Under the pieces are notes generated by a model that worked only from the letters and a program-made list of their open reading frames with translations, was not told the DNA's origin and did not search any database. Positions 23,198 to 30,726 of a stretch of 64,000 nucleotides of DNA are shown here, in pieces. The number at the start of each line of letters is the position of its first letter. Within the stretch, counting starts at the first letter, position 1. This DNA is from Glo-17 sp964637835 (GTDB lineage: Bacteria; Krumholzibacteriota; Krumholzibacteriia; LZORAL124-64-63). The stretch covers positions 1 to 64,000 of the forward strand of contig CAZWYF010000013.1 in the NCBI GenBank assembly GCA_964637835.1. Reading direction: 5' to 3'. A program made the position numbers and the translations under genes.

Positions 23198-23851
23198 CTA
23201 CAGCTTCAGCCGTCGTTTCAGCTCGCCGATGATGGCCTCGTCGTCCAGCCCCACCTTCTGGCGGAGCTTCTCCAGCCATTCCTCGTAGTCGACGCGGGGG
23301 ACGGTGAACCGGTAGCCGCCGATCGTCACGACGGTGTCGGCCACCGTGCGGGTCCGGACCGGGGCGGCCGGCTCATCCGCCTCGGCCGGCTCGTCGACCT
23401 CTTCGAGTTCGGCCAGCAGAGCGGAGATCTCGTCCTCGTCGTAGCCGACCGCCTCGATGCTGATCGAGCTGTCCTGCAGGTCGGCCAGTTGCCGGGCCAG
23501 GACGTCCTCGTCCCACTCGGAGAACTCGGCCACGCGGTTGTCGGCGATGGCATAGGCCTTCCGCTTGGTGGGAGGCAGGTTCGTACGGACGGCGGCCAGG
23601 TGGGTCCACCCCAGCCGCTCGGCGGCCAGAAGCAGACCGTTCCCGGCGATCACCACGCCCTTGGGCCCGACGACGACGGGCTTCTGTTGGCCGTACGCTT
23701 TGAGGCTGGCGGCGGCCCGGGCGATGCTCTGGTCGGCGTGGATCTTGGGGTTGTCCTCGTTGAGTTTGAGTTTCTCGATTGGCACGGCCAGCTCGCGGAG
23801 ACCCGGAGCAATGGACCGCAGGTGTTTCGGTGTCGCTTGACGTTTCGCCAT
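23198..23851 (-). CDS. ParB-like nuclease domain protein
   Basis: 217 residues. The first 140 residues are a clear relative of the ParB domain in the adjacent methyltransferase (GQQKPVVVGPKGVVIAGNGL, AYAIADNRVAEFSEWDEDVLARQL). The methylase domain is missing, and the C-terminal 75 residues hold an acidic linker and a short domain with YEEWLEKLRQKVG. Tandem duplication followed by loss or gain of the methylase is likely. It may act as a DNA-binding or nuclease partner in packaging. Confidence 0.75.
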   Translation of the reverse strand: MAKRQATPKHLRSIAPGLRELAVPIEKLKLNEDNPKIHADQSIARAAASLKAYGQQKPVVVGPKGVVIAGNGLLLAAERLGWTHLAAVRTNLPPTKRKAYAIADNRVAEFSEWDEDVLARQLADLQDSSISIEAVGYDEDEISALLAELEEVDEPAEADEPAAPVRTRTVADTVVTIGGYRFTVPRVDYEEWLEKLRQKVGLDDEAIIGELKRRLKL

Positions 23852-23885
23852 GATGGATACATCCCTGTGACCGCCGTGGGTGGAT

Positions 23886-23918
23886 CCCTGCCGGCGGCGG
23901 CCACGGTTGCCGGCAGGG
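23886..23918. terminator. hairpin between ParB-like gene and Zn-ribbon gene
   Basis: Perfect 10-bp GC arms (23886-23895 and 23909-23918) with a 13-nt loop and no T-run. Lies in an 82-bp gap. Copy at 62853-62885. Confidence 0.5.
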
Positions 23919-23933
23919 CGTCTGGATAATCGA

Positions 23934-24227
23934 CTACAGCGCGATCTTCGATCTCTTGCCGCATGCCATGCACTTGAGGTAGCGAACCTGCTTCTGCTTG
24001 CTGGTCACCCGCCAGTACCCCACCTGCAGGCAATGTGGGCACCGCTTCTCTGCCAGGGTCTCGTTCAGTCTGGCTTTGGCCTTGCGGGCCTTCTTCGCCT
24101 TGCTCGTCTTGCTCGTCTTGGGCTGGGGCTCTTCCGCCGTATCGCGGTCGACCGCCGGCTGTTCTGTCTGCACGTCCTGGGGTTCCTGGGTGTCGTCTGT
24201 CTGCTCTACATTGGTGTTGGCGTCCAT
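23934..24227 (-). CDS. Lys-rich Zn-ribbon protein
   Basis: 97 residues. The N-terminal 35 residues are acidic, then comes a Lys/Ala-rich basic helix and a C-terminal zinc ribbon with CPHC and CMAC pairs. This resembles small phage Com-like or nucleic-acid-binding regulators. It starts 22 bases inside the terminase end, so it is translationally coupled to packaging. Confidence 0.65.
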   Translation of the reverse strand: MDANTNVEQTDDTQEPQDVQTEQPAVDRDTAEEPQPKTSKTSKAKKARKAKARLNETLAEKRCPHCLQVGYWRVTSKQKQVRYLKCMACGKRSKIAL

Positions 24228-26224
24228 GCGTCTGACTCTCCTTCCTGAGTTCGATTCCGTTCGAGTTGTTCACGATGTTCCTGTTCCTGCTGGCGGATCT
24301 CCGCCTGTACGTCTTCGGGGGGCAACAGGTGCACGCCGGAGAGATAGGCCGCGGCGACCTGGTAGGCCTCGCAGTCGCGGTAGTCGTGGCGTGCCCCCGA
24401 GTGGACCGGCTTCCATCGCTCCACGGCCTGGCGACCGGGCTCGACCGTCTTGTGCACCGCCGCCATGTGCTGGTTGTAGTCCGGGTCGTTGGTCTGGTTC
24501 AGCAGCCACACCTCCGGGACCTCCGGTCTGGGACGTCGCTCGGTGGGCATGCCGGTGGCGATCAGGTCGGCCAGCAGGTCATTGCAGCGGTGCGTGTCCA
24601 CCATCAGGCCGTTCAACTCGGAGGCGTCGAAGTTCGCCTTGCTCGATCCGGCCTTGCCCAGCGGGTTCTTCATTCGCCAGTAAAGCCCGTCGGTTCGGTT
24701 GCTGCTGGCGCCCTTGATCGCCATCACCTTCGCCTGGCGCGGAATCACCCAGCGGTAGACCTGCATCGTGCGCGACAGGTCGAGCCACTGGTCTTCGGTG
24801 CCCCCCGAGTCGATAAGCGCGTGGGCGATCTCCATCGGCCCCATGTCGGCGTCGGCAACGGGGTACGTGGTCAGGAAGAGCACGCGGTCCAGCTCGTCGA
24901 AGCTCATCAGCTTGCCATGCCAGACCCGCTGGGATCGCAGGTTGCTCCCCCACGCCCGCACAACGACGTAGAAGTGATCCGACTGCGTGTCGATAGTCGC
25001 CAGCAGCCGAAACGCCCACGGAGGCACCTTCCCGGCCGGCAGCGTCGCCCGGAAGCATTTCTGGGCGAAGATGTTCTTGCTGAAGCGCGTGACCTGGTTC
25101 TCAAACGGCACGCCGAGGGTTTCCGTGCGGAAGTTGAAGGACCGGTTCAGGTCACCCTCGGCCAGCAGGAACTCCGAGACCACGCTCGCCCAGCTCTCCC
25201 ACAGGCAGTACAGCGCGGAGATCTGGAAGCCGACCCGCGTGCCGGTCGGCCAGCGGGTGACGGCCTCGGCGTCCTCGACCACTTCGCCCCAGTAGTCGAC
25301 CACCTCGCCGCGCTCTGTCGTCCACCGTCCGGCCTGGACCATGGAGCGTTTCCGGTCCTCCTCGATCCGCTCACCGCAGTGGATGCATTCGTACCACGCC
25401 GCGCCGTTCTGCATGACCAGGTCGGCCCGCTCCCGCTTGTTGCGCGTCTTGTACTGCTCCCACTTCACCTGCGTCCAGATCAGCCGCTGGAACGCTCCGC
25501 AGTGGGGGCAAGGGACGTAGAACTGCAGCTTCACACTGGAGGCTTCATACAGCTGGTGGATCGCCCCGGCCGTCGTCGTCGGCGTGGATACGTTGATCTG
25601 CAGCCGACGGTCGCCGTACGTTCGCGTTCGCTTCCAGGTCCGGGCCACGGCGTCGGGCTCATCGCCCGCCCAGCTCTCGAACTTGTCGACCTCGTCGTTG
25701 AAGACCACGCGCATCGGGTCCGACGCCGTCGCCGTGGCAGATCCCGACCACATCAGGTGGAGCAGGAACCCGTTGAGCAGACCGATCTGTTCGAGCTGCA
25801 CGTCGCGAGTGGACGAGCTCAGCAGCTCACGCAAGACCGGGGTCCGCTTGAACAGGGGCATCAGCCGGTTCTTTACGATTTTGCGACCCTTGGTTCGGTT
25901 CGGCAGGCCCAGCCCCACCGGGTCCGGCTCCATGTGAGCCAGGTAACCCAGGATGTTCCGACCAGCCTCGGAGACGCCGATCTGGGCCGCCTTCATCACG
26001 TTGGCCTGCACCACGCCCGGCTTGAGCGGGATGTCCATGATCCCCTGCAGGTACGGGGCGTTGGCATTGCGGTAGGGCCCGGTGATGTCCGCATCGGCCT
26101 TGGTCAGTCGGCGATGGCGCTCGGCCCACTCACTGGGCCTGATCGGGTCGGCCGGGAGCCAGGCACCGCGTTCGCTCTCGGTCCACAGATCCGCCGGCGG
26201 CGCGTAGAGCTCACTAGTCGCCAT
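24206..26224 (-). CDS. terminase large subunit (lambda gpA family)
   Basis: 672 residues. The N-terminal ATPase shows a gpA-type Walker A variant (MKAAQIGVSE, about residue 78-87) and Walker B VVFNDEVDKF. Two CxHCG pairs (CPHCG and CIHCG) form the zinc-binding insert common in this family. The C-terminal RNase H-like nuclease begins at LLATIDTQSDHFYVVV and includes the HDYRDCEAYQ segment near the end. It cuts and pumps phage DNA into the prohead. The gpA family implies cos-type packaging with cohesive ends, which is relevant to the head-to-tail repeat in this window. Confidence 0.92.
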   Translation of the reverse strand: MATSELYAPPADLWTESERGAWLPADPIRPSEWAERHRRLTKADADITGPYRNANAPYLQGIMDIPLKPGVVQANVMKAAQIGVSEAGRNILGYLAHMEPDPVGLGLPNRTKGRKIVKNRLMPLFKRTPVLRELLSSSTRDVQLEQIGLLNGFLLHLMWSGSATATASDPMRVVFNDEVDKFESWAGDEPDAVARTWKRTRTYGDRRLQINVSTPTTTAGAIHQLYEASSVKLQFYVPCPHCGAFQRLIWTQVKWEQYKTRNKRERADLVMQNGAAWYECIHCGERIEEDRKRSMVQAGRWTTERGEVVDYWGEVVEDAEAVTRWPTGTRVGFQISALYCLWESWASVVSEFLLAEGDLNRSFNFRTETLGVPFENQVTRFSKNIFAQKCFRATLPAGKVPPWAFRLLATIDTQSDHFYVVVRAWGSNLRSQRVWHGKLMSFDELDRVLFLTTYPVADADMGPMEIAHALIDSGGTEDQWLDLSRTMQVYRWVIPRQAKVMAIKGASSNRTDGLYWRMKNPLGKAGSSKANFDASELNGLMVDTHRCNDLLADLIATGMPTERRPRPEVPEVWLLNQTNDPDYNQHMAAVHKTVEPGRQAVERWKPVHSGARHDYRDCEAYQVAAAYLSGVHLLPPEDVQAEIRQQEQEHREQLERNRTQEGESDAWTPTPM

Positions 26225-26723
26225 GAGAGAAGTCCTCCAGTAGCTCGGTGATTCGCTGGGTGAGGATGGCCTCGATCTCGTCGCGGCTGGCGTTGACCAG
26301 CTGGGCCGACAGCGACCGGGGCAACGCCAGCAGGGATGACCGCACGGCGTGGATCTGACGGAGGATCCGCTCCTGGCATTGCCGAGCGTCGTGCAGGTCG
26401 CCGGCCTCCTTCAGCCGCCGTTGCCGCACAGCCAGGGTCCGCTCGATCTTGTACTGGATGTCCGCCTTCTGCTTCGCGGTGAGCTCGCCGAACTCCGCCT
26501 TGCCGGCGGCGGCCTGGGCCATCCGCTTGCGGTAGGCCTTGGCCGGGTCGGGCTTGAGGTGGATCTCCATCCATGACGTGACCTGCGAGACGTCCCAAGG
26601 CCCGGTGCGCGAGAACGGCCAGTCCGGACGGGCCAACCATTTGCGCACCGTCGACTCGGCCCGACCGACCTGGCGGCCCAGAGAGCGAATCGACTTCGCT
26701 TTGCCGTGGTCCTTCCTTGCCAT
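26214..26723 (-). CDS. terminase small subunit-like DNA-binding protein
   Basis: 169 residues if started at the ATG 26723 (MARKDHGKAKS). An in-frame start at 26780 would add 19 residues. The N-terminal winged helix-turn-helix (SIRSLGRQVGRAESTVRKWLA) is followed by a helical region with QKADIQYKIERTLAVRQRRLKEAGD and a C-terminal acidic helix that could contact the large subunit. Position directly upstream of and overlapping gpA-like terminase is that of lambda Nu1. Confidence 0.75.
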   Translation of the reverse strand: MARKDHGKAKSIRSLGRQVGRAESTVRKWLARPDWPFSRTGPWDVSQVTSWMEIHLKPDPAKAYRKRMAQAAAGKAEFGELTAKQKADIQYKIERTLAVRQRRLKEAGDLHDARQCQERILRQIHAVRSSLLALPRSLSAQLVNASRDEIEAILTQRITELLEDFSHGD

Positions 26724-26883
26724 CTCGCTGGTTCTCGTCTCCGTTCGTCCTGCGTTCACTGTGCCCCCACTGAGGGGCACTTCGCCGCGAGGCCCGCATC
26801 AGCCCACTCGCCGATGCGCCCCTGCGGTACTGGTTTTCCGAGCCCCAAAAACTGCGAGGGACCGGGCCGTCCGATCACCCGCA
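26724..26883. other. gap before terminase genes, possible cos region
   Basis: A 160-base non-coding gap, long for this compact genome, directly upstream of the small terminase, where lambda-type phages carry cos. It contains a 7-bp hairpin (26761-26767 with 26774-26780, loop CACTGA) and no recognised gene. cos itself cannot be identified from the sequence. If the small terminase starts at 26780, the gap is 103 bases. Confidence 0.35.
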
Positions 26884-28395
26884 CTACGGGGGGGCCTCCG
26901 GAGGAACCGAAGCATCGCCGGCGGCGACAGCCCGTGCCCGGCGGGCTCGCCCTTGAACCTGTGCCCACTTGCCCGGGGCCGTGGCCTTCATCAGCTCGTT
27001 CATCTGCCAACGCCAGAGCGCACCGTTGGTCTCCCGGGGCGGCTGGCGGCGCTTGGCCACCTTGACCGCCCGCTTCTTCGCCTTGCCATAGATCTGCTGC
27101 ACCACCCCCGGCGGCAGACCACAGTGCAGCACCGCGTCCCAGCACGCTGCGAAGTTGCCCAGCTCCCCATCCCGGAAATGCTCCGGCGTGCGGGGCGTCC
27201 CGCCCGGGCCACCCCGCCTGGCCTGGGTGGCGATGACGGTCTGCGTCGGGTAGAGCATCGTGAAGATCACCCCGGCGACCTGCTCGGGGTCACCGGCCAC
27301 CCCGAGCTGACTCCGGTCCGTTTCGCCCCTCTGGGGCGGGTCGGCTTCGGTCGGCTCCATCGGCTTCTCGGCTTCCGGTGGCGGATTGCGTTGCGGTGGC
27401 GGTGGCCCGCTCTGGTCGGCGTGATGGTCTTCGTCACCGTCTCCGGGCGGGCGGGAGGGGTCTGTGTTCCCGTCCCGGTCCGGAGTTGGGGGCTCTGCCC
27501 CGTCGCCGTTCGCGTTCTTGTCCCCGCCGTGGCCTTCTGCGCATGGCGGGCGATCCGAGTCGGCTTGTTTTTGTTTCTGTTCCTGTCTGCCGTTGCCGTT
27601 GGCCGACAGGCCGTTCTTGTTCCTGTTCCCGTTCCCGTTCCTGTTCCTGTTACAGTCCCCCCCCGGCTTTCCGGCGGACGACGGTCGCTCGCCGGCCGCT
27701 CGCCGGCCGCCGGCCGTCCTGTGACCGTCGTCCGCCGGTCGCTCGCCGGATTGCGGCCGCCCTTCGCCGGCCGCCGGCCGGTCTGTGACCGTCGCGTGAC
27801 CGTCGTCCGCCGGTCGCTCGCCGGATTGCGGCCGCCCTTCGCCGGAATGCGGCCGGTCTGCGGCGGAATCGGCCTGTTCTGCGTCCGCATCCTGCGATTC
27901 TTCGCTCGCATCCTCATCTTTCTCGCCCGATTCCTGCTCTTCTTCCCCGGACTCGGCCGGGAACCGCTCGGCCGGGACATCCTTCACCACCGCCTTTTCG
28001 AAGTCCGGCGGCGCGACCTGCTCCATCAGTTGCACCTGGTCGAGCGCCTTGAAGGCTTTCTTCAGCAGGGTCTGGTCGGGGATCCCCAGCAGGATCGCCA
28101 TCTCCGACCAGCTCGGCGGCCGGTATCCCCACGTCAGGACGAACCCGCGCAGGGCGACGCTCTGGTTGGAGGTGAACCGCAGCACCTCGCTGTAGACACC
28201 GAGGTAGGCAAGGCCATCCTTCATGGCCTTGATTGCCTGGAGCTTGCGGGCGTGCTGCTGTTGCTGGGGTTCGTTGGCCGCCCCGGTCAGGAGCTTCACA
28301 AACGGAAGCGGGGAGCTTCGCCCCTTCCGCTGGGCTTCCCCGGGCTCGAAGAGCCCCCGGTATTCCACGACGTGCCAGACATTACGTTTCGCCAT
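26884..28395 (-). CDS. replication initiator-like protein with internal repeats
   Basis: 503 residues. Residues 40-135 form a helical, winged-helix-like N-terminal domain (VALRGFVLTWGYRPPSWSEMAILLGIPDQTLLKKAFKALD) resembling phage replication and helicase-loader N-termini. Residues 140-370 are low complexity, acidic then Asn/Gly/Arg-rich, with repeated GEGRPQSGERPADDGH peptides. Residues 375-503 are a folded helical C-terminal domain with FAACWDAVLHCGLPPGV. The central DNA repeats could be an origin inside the gene, as in lambda O. Function is inferred. A nonspecific regulator is possible. Confidence 0.55.
   Translation of the reverse strand: MAKRNVWHVVEYRGLFEPGEAQRKGRSSPLPFVKLLTGAANEPQQQQHARKLQAIKAMKDGLAYLGVYSEVLRFTSNQSVALRGFVLTWGYRPPSWSEMAILLGIPDQTLLKKAFKALDQVQLMEQVAPPDFEKAVVKDVPAERFPAESGEEEQESGEKDEDASEESQDADAEQADSAADRPHSGEGRPQSGERPADDGHATVTDRPAAGEGRPQSGERPADDGHRTAGGRRAAGERPSSAGKPGGDCNRNRNGNGNRNKNGLSANGNGRQEQKQKQADSDRPPCAEGHGGDKNANGDGAEPPTPDRDGNTDPSRPPGDGDEDHHADQSGPPPPQRNPPPEAEKPMEPTEADPPQRGETDRSQLGVAGDPEQVAGVIFTMLYPTQTVIATQARRGGPGGTPRTPEHFRDGELGNFAACWDAVLHCGLPPGVVQQIYGKAKKRAVKVAKRRQPPRETNGALWRWQMNELMKATAPGKWAQVQGRARRARAVAAGDASVPPEAPP
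27613..27651. repeat. hexamer tandem repeat inside initiator-like gene
   Basis: Six GTTCCY-type hexamers in a row (27613-27648) followed by GTT, encoding alternating Asn-Arg/Asn-Gly on the minus strand. A likely slippage tract. Confidence 0.8.
27721..27845. repeat. 50-bp direct repeat, two copies 75 bp apart
   Basis: 27721-27770 and 27796-27845 are identical over 50 bases. Related shorter GC-rich segments lie at 27674-27715. The repeats are in frame with the protein, giving duplicated peptides, but the exact DNA identity also fits an iteron-type origin. Confidence 0.75.
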
Positions 28396-28570
28396 CCGTA
28401 GCCTCGTTTTCCTTCTTCGTTCCTTCGATCGCCCGCAGAGTCTGCCGGGCGTACCACACGGGGCAGTGCCCCTTTGTTTCGATGACCCGCCGGGCCAGGT
28501 CGGCCGACAGCCGCATGGCCTTGCCCCGTCGCCGCCGACGCCGCCATGCCCGGGCGAGTCGTCGGATCAT
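28382..28570 (-). CDS. small Arg-rich protein
   Basis: 62 residues. It starts within the preceding stop (ATGA) and overlaps the initiator-like gene start by 14 bases. A poly-Arg N-terminus (RAWRRRRRRGK) is followed by a helix with HCPVWYARQTLRAIEG. Possible nucleic-acid-binding helper. Function unknown. Confidence 0.5.
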   Translation of the reverse strand: MIRRLARAWRRRRRRGKAMRLSADLARRVIETKGHCPVWYARQTLRAIEGTKKENEATDGET

Positions 28571-28878
28571 TCCTCGCGACTCCCGTCCGGGTGAACCACG
28601 GGAAGATCTTCAAGCGATTGCCCCGGATTGAGCGTGGGGATCTCGTCGAATGTCTCCCCGCGATGCATGTCGAACGCCGGCTCATCGCAGATTTTCAGCA
28701 CGTCTATCACCGCCTTAATCTGCCGTTCGTGTTTGAGCGTCGGCCACGCCCCGCTGATCAGCACGCCGTTTCGGCTGGCGGAGATCTCGGCGTTGTCGTA
28801 GCCAGGCGGATCGACCAGCCTGTGGCGGATCACCACACCGTCCATAATCGTGTGCACCTTGTAGGTCCGGAACGTCAT
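28567..28878 (-). CDS. hypothetical early protein
   Basis: 103 residues from the ATG at 28878, coupled by ATGA on both sides. Beta-rich start (TYKVHTIMDGVVIRHRL) with an acidic C-terminus (FDEIPTLNPGQSLEDLPVV). Not recognised. Confidence 0.55.
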   Translation of the reverse strand: MTFRTYKVHTIMDGVVIRHRLVDPPGYDNAEISASRNGVLISGAWPTLKHERQIKAVIDVLKICDEPAFDMHRGETFDEIPTLNPGQSLEDLPVVHPDGSREE

Positions 28879-29069
28879 GCCGTGGCCTCCTGGGGCTGGT
28901 AGTTCGCGGCCCGGAGGAATCTCTCCAGGCACAGCCCGGTGCAGAGATGCTTGTACTCGCCGTCATGGCAAACGGTGGTCCAGCCCGCTTCGCAAAGCTG
29001 GTCGAGGATCTTCCCGGTCGGCTCGATGTCCATGCTGCCACCACACCAGTCGCACTCGTAAATGATCAT
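28875..29069 (-). CDS. small Cys-rich, zinc-binding protein
   Basis: 64 residues with an N-terminal CDWCGG pair and a second CTGLC pair about 38 residues later, suggesting a small zinc-binding fold. It overlaps the E1-like gene stop by four bases and is the downstream partner of the ubiquitin-like cassette. A role in that cassette is possible by location only. Confidence 0.6.
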   Translation of the reverse strand: MIIYECDWCGGSMDIEPTGKILDQLCEAGWTTVCHDGEYKHLCTGLCLERFLRAANYQPQEATA

Positions 29070-29923
29070 GCCGATTTTCCTTCCGCCTCATCCTTCCACG
29101 GCTCGAAGAGTTCGCGCGTCAGTGTCCGGGCCGCCGATCGGCCGTCCGACACGTTGAAGTAGATCTGCGGGGTGCTCACCACGCGGTCGACCAGAACCTG
29201 CTTGACGATCGTCGCGGCCGACAGCGCCGCCAGTGCGTTCACGCCGAATCCCTGCTGGGCGAACGGCTGATCGGCACAGCTCGCCCGGCCCTTCGTTCGG
29301 CGAGCTTTGAGCACCTTCGGGTTCATGGCGGCGATGTTCGGCAGGGAGATCACCGCCTTGCCCCGCGGCCACTGGCGCCACTGTCGTCCCAGCCGTTGGC
29401 CGTCGTGGGTGGTGCCCAGCACGGCCTGGCCGTGGCGGAGCTCGTTGCCCACGTCCAGCCACAGCCCGACGGGTATTGCCTCGGCGATCATCCGGCGGCT
29501 GGTCAATGTGTCGGTAGCGGTGACGGTCAGGCCGATCATCGCCATCCAGGCGATCTCGGCGCGAGTCAGGTGCCGCGCCCGGGCCGCGGCGGCGATCCCG
29601 AACTGCCCGGCCAGGCGCAGGGCGACGGCCTCGGCCTTATTGAGACCGACCTCCCACGGGAAGAAATTCTGGCGGCCGATGTTCCGCTGCTCGACGACGT
29701 CGCCGTCCCACAGCTCCAGCTCGACGTTCAGCCGGTACCCGGCGATCATCCGCCCGAGATGCTCGGCCAGGATCGCCCCGGTCCCCCCGCAGCCGACCAG
29801 TCGCACGCGGGAGACCCTCGGCGGGGCGTAGACTCTCGCGGCGACCTTCGCCGGCATCAACGGGCAACGGTCGCACTTGGTCCGCCGGCGACGTTTGGAT
29901 TTCTTCTGCGAGGTTGCGGCCAT
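29066..29923 (-). CDS. E1/ThiF-like ubiquitin-activating enzyme (PRTRC ThiF type)
   Basis: 285 residues. It would adenylate the C-terminus of a ubiquitin-like protein and hold it as a thioester. The Rossmann loop LVGCGGTGA is at 43-50, the acidic strand end LWDGDVVE at 71-78 (Asp73, Asp75), the E1 motif with Asn81 and Arg84 in NIGRQNF, and Lys96 in GLNKAEA. TATDT at 135-139 is the switch strand. Cys216 in RASCADQ, followed by QQGFGVNALAALS, matches the position of the catalytic Cys and the SC...Q...N pattern of PRTRC ThiF proteins. The N-terminus is basic with a CxxC (17-20). Start at 29923 overlaps the E2-like stop (TGATG). Confidence 0.85.
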   Translation of the reverse strand: MAATSQKKSKRRRRTKCDRCPLMPAKVAARVYAPPRVSRVRLVGCGGTGAILAEHLGRMIAGYRLNVELELWDGDVVEQRNIGRQNFFPWEVGLNKAEAVALRLAGQFGIAAAARARHLTRAEIAWMAMIGLTVTATDTLTSRRMIAEAIPVGLWLDVGNELRHGQAVLGTTHDGQRLGRQWRQWPRGKAVISLPNIAAMNPKVLKARRTKGRASCADQPFAQQGFGVNALAALSAATIVKQVLVDRVVSTPQIYFNVSDGRSAARTLTRELFEPWKDEAEGKSA

Positions 29924-30726
29924 CAGACAACCCCCTTGAGCATCTCGCCGGCCGTGCCCAGACGCTGAAGCGCCTGCAGGGGTACGCGCCCCTTGGTCTT
30001 GCGGTAGGCGTCGAAGATGTTTCGGTAGCCGCTCAACCCCCCGCCGAGGTGGTCGGTGAACAGTGTTTTGATGAAGCCATGCTCGAAGACCAGCGCCGGC
30101 GTCAGGCCTTCCCATTCGTCATGGTCGAGCGACACCGACCCCATGCAGACCCGGCCGGTTTCGTAGCAGTTCGGGAGGGGCGCCGCGTACAGCGGCGTGT
30201 CGGCCGTCGGCCGCACGGTTCGGGAGGCGTAGGCCATCACCTTCTGCACACGCTTCCAGCGGACCGCCCCGGCGTCGGTGAGCTGACCGCTCAGCTCGAA
30301 GACCAGGTTCGGCAGCAGCAGCCGGAAGCGTCGGTTCCGGCTGCCGATCTCGCATCGGATGGTGGCCTTGCCTCTCCGGCGGATGGCCACCGCGTGGACC
30401 TCTCCGTTGGCGTCGAAACCGGTGGCCAGCGTGTCCGGCCAGGCGGGCACGTAGCGTGTCGCCCCCGCCATGCCCGCCTCGCGGAAGATCTCCACCACGT
30501 CGATCGGGTCGACGTACCGCACGTCCTTCGCCTTGCCCCACCGGGTCAGGACCAGGGCGTGCTCATAGACGTCGATGCTGGCCAGCAGCTCCTGGCGGGG
30601 CAGCTCCGCCGCCGGAGAGGTCTTGCCCTTGGCCGTCTTCCGCTTGCGACCCTTGCGGACCTTCCGCGGCTTCCGCCGGGCCAGCTCCCGGTTGTGCAGA
30701 ACGCACATCGTTTCTAGATCCCACAT
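29923..30726 (-). CDS. E2-like conjugating protein (PRTRC protein B type)
   Basis: 267 residues. A Lys/Arg-rich N-terminal stretch (16-37) precedes strands and a helix, then the E2-like core: LLLPNLVFELSG (136-147), TPLYAAPLPNCYETGRVCMG (177-196) and the following acidic loop. The GxVCxG motif after an Asn-rich turn puts the candidate catalytic Cys at 194, as in the prokaryotic E2 family D that includes PRTRC protein B. The C-terminal 70 residues are helical. It would accept the ubiquitin-like protein from the adjacent E1. It overlaps the next upstream gene stop by 13 bases. Confidence 0.75.
   Translation of the reverse strand: MWDLETMCVLHNRELARRKPRKVRKGRKRKTAKGKTSPAAELPRQELLASIDVYEHALVLTRWGKAKDVRYVDPIDVVEIFREAGMAGATRYVPAWPDTLATGFDANGEVHAVAIRRRGKATIRCEIGSRNRRFRLLLPNLVFELSGQLTDAGAVRWKRVQKVMAYASRTVRPTADTPLYAAPLPNCYETGRVCMGSVSLDHDEWEGLTPALVFEHGFIKTLFTDHLGGGLSGYRNIFDAYRKTKGRVPLQALQRLGTAGEMLKGVV

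Larger units (their letters stand above)
2295..25033. repeat. first copy of 22.7-kb direct repeat
   Basis: This stretch recurs at 41262-64000 at an offset of 38,967 bp. All proteins read from it are identical in both copies. The left boundary is sharp: bases 2290-2293 match (four bases plus one further T), base 2294 differs and everything from 2295 on matches. The right end is only the window edge. Confidence 0.95.

Noticed and set aside
27613..27845. CRISPR-like array
   Set aside because: The repeats are coding, unequal and without unique spacers of constant length. They are protein or origin repeats.
24266..28401. Rightward frames of 661 and 620 codons opposite terminase and the initiator-like gene
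   Set aside because: Antisense shadows of recognised genes. They would conflict with the continuous leftward operon.
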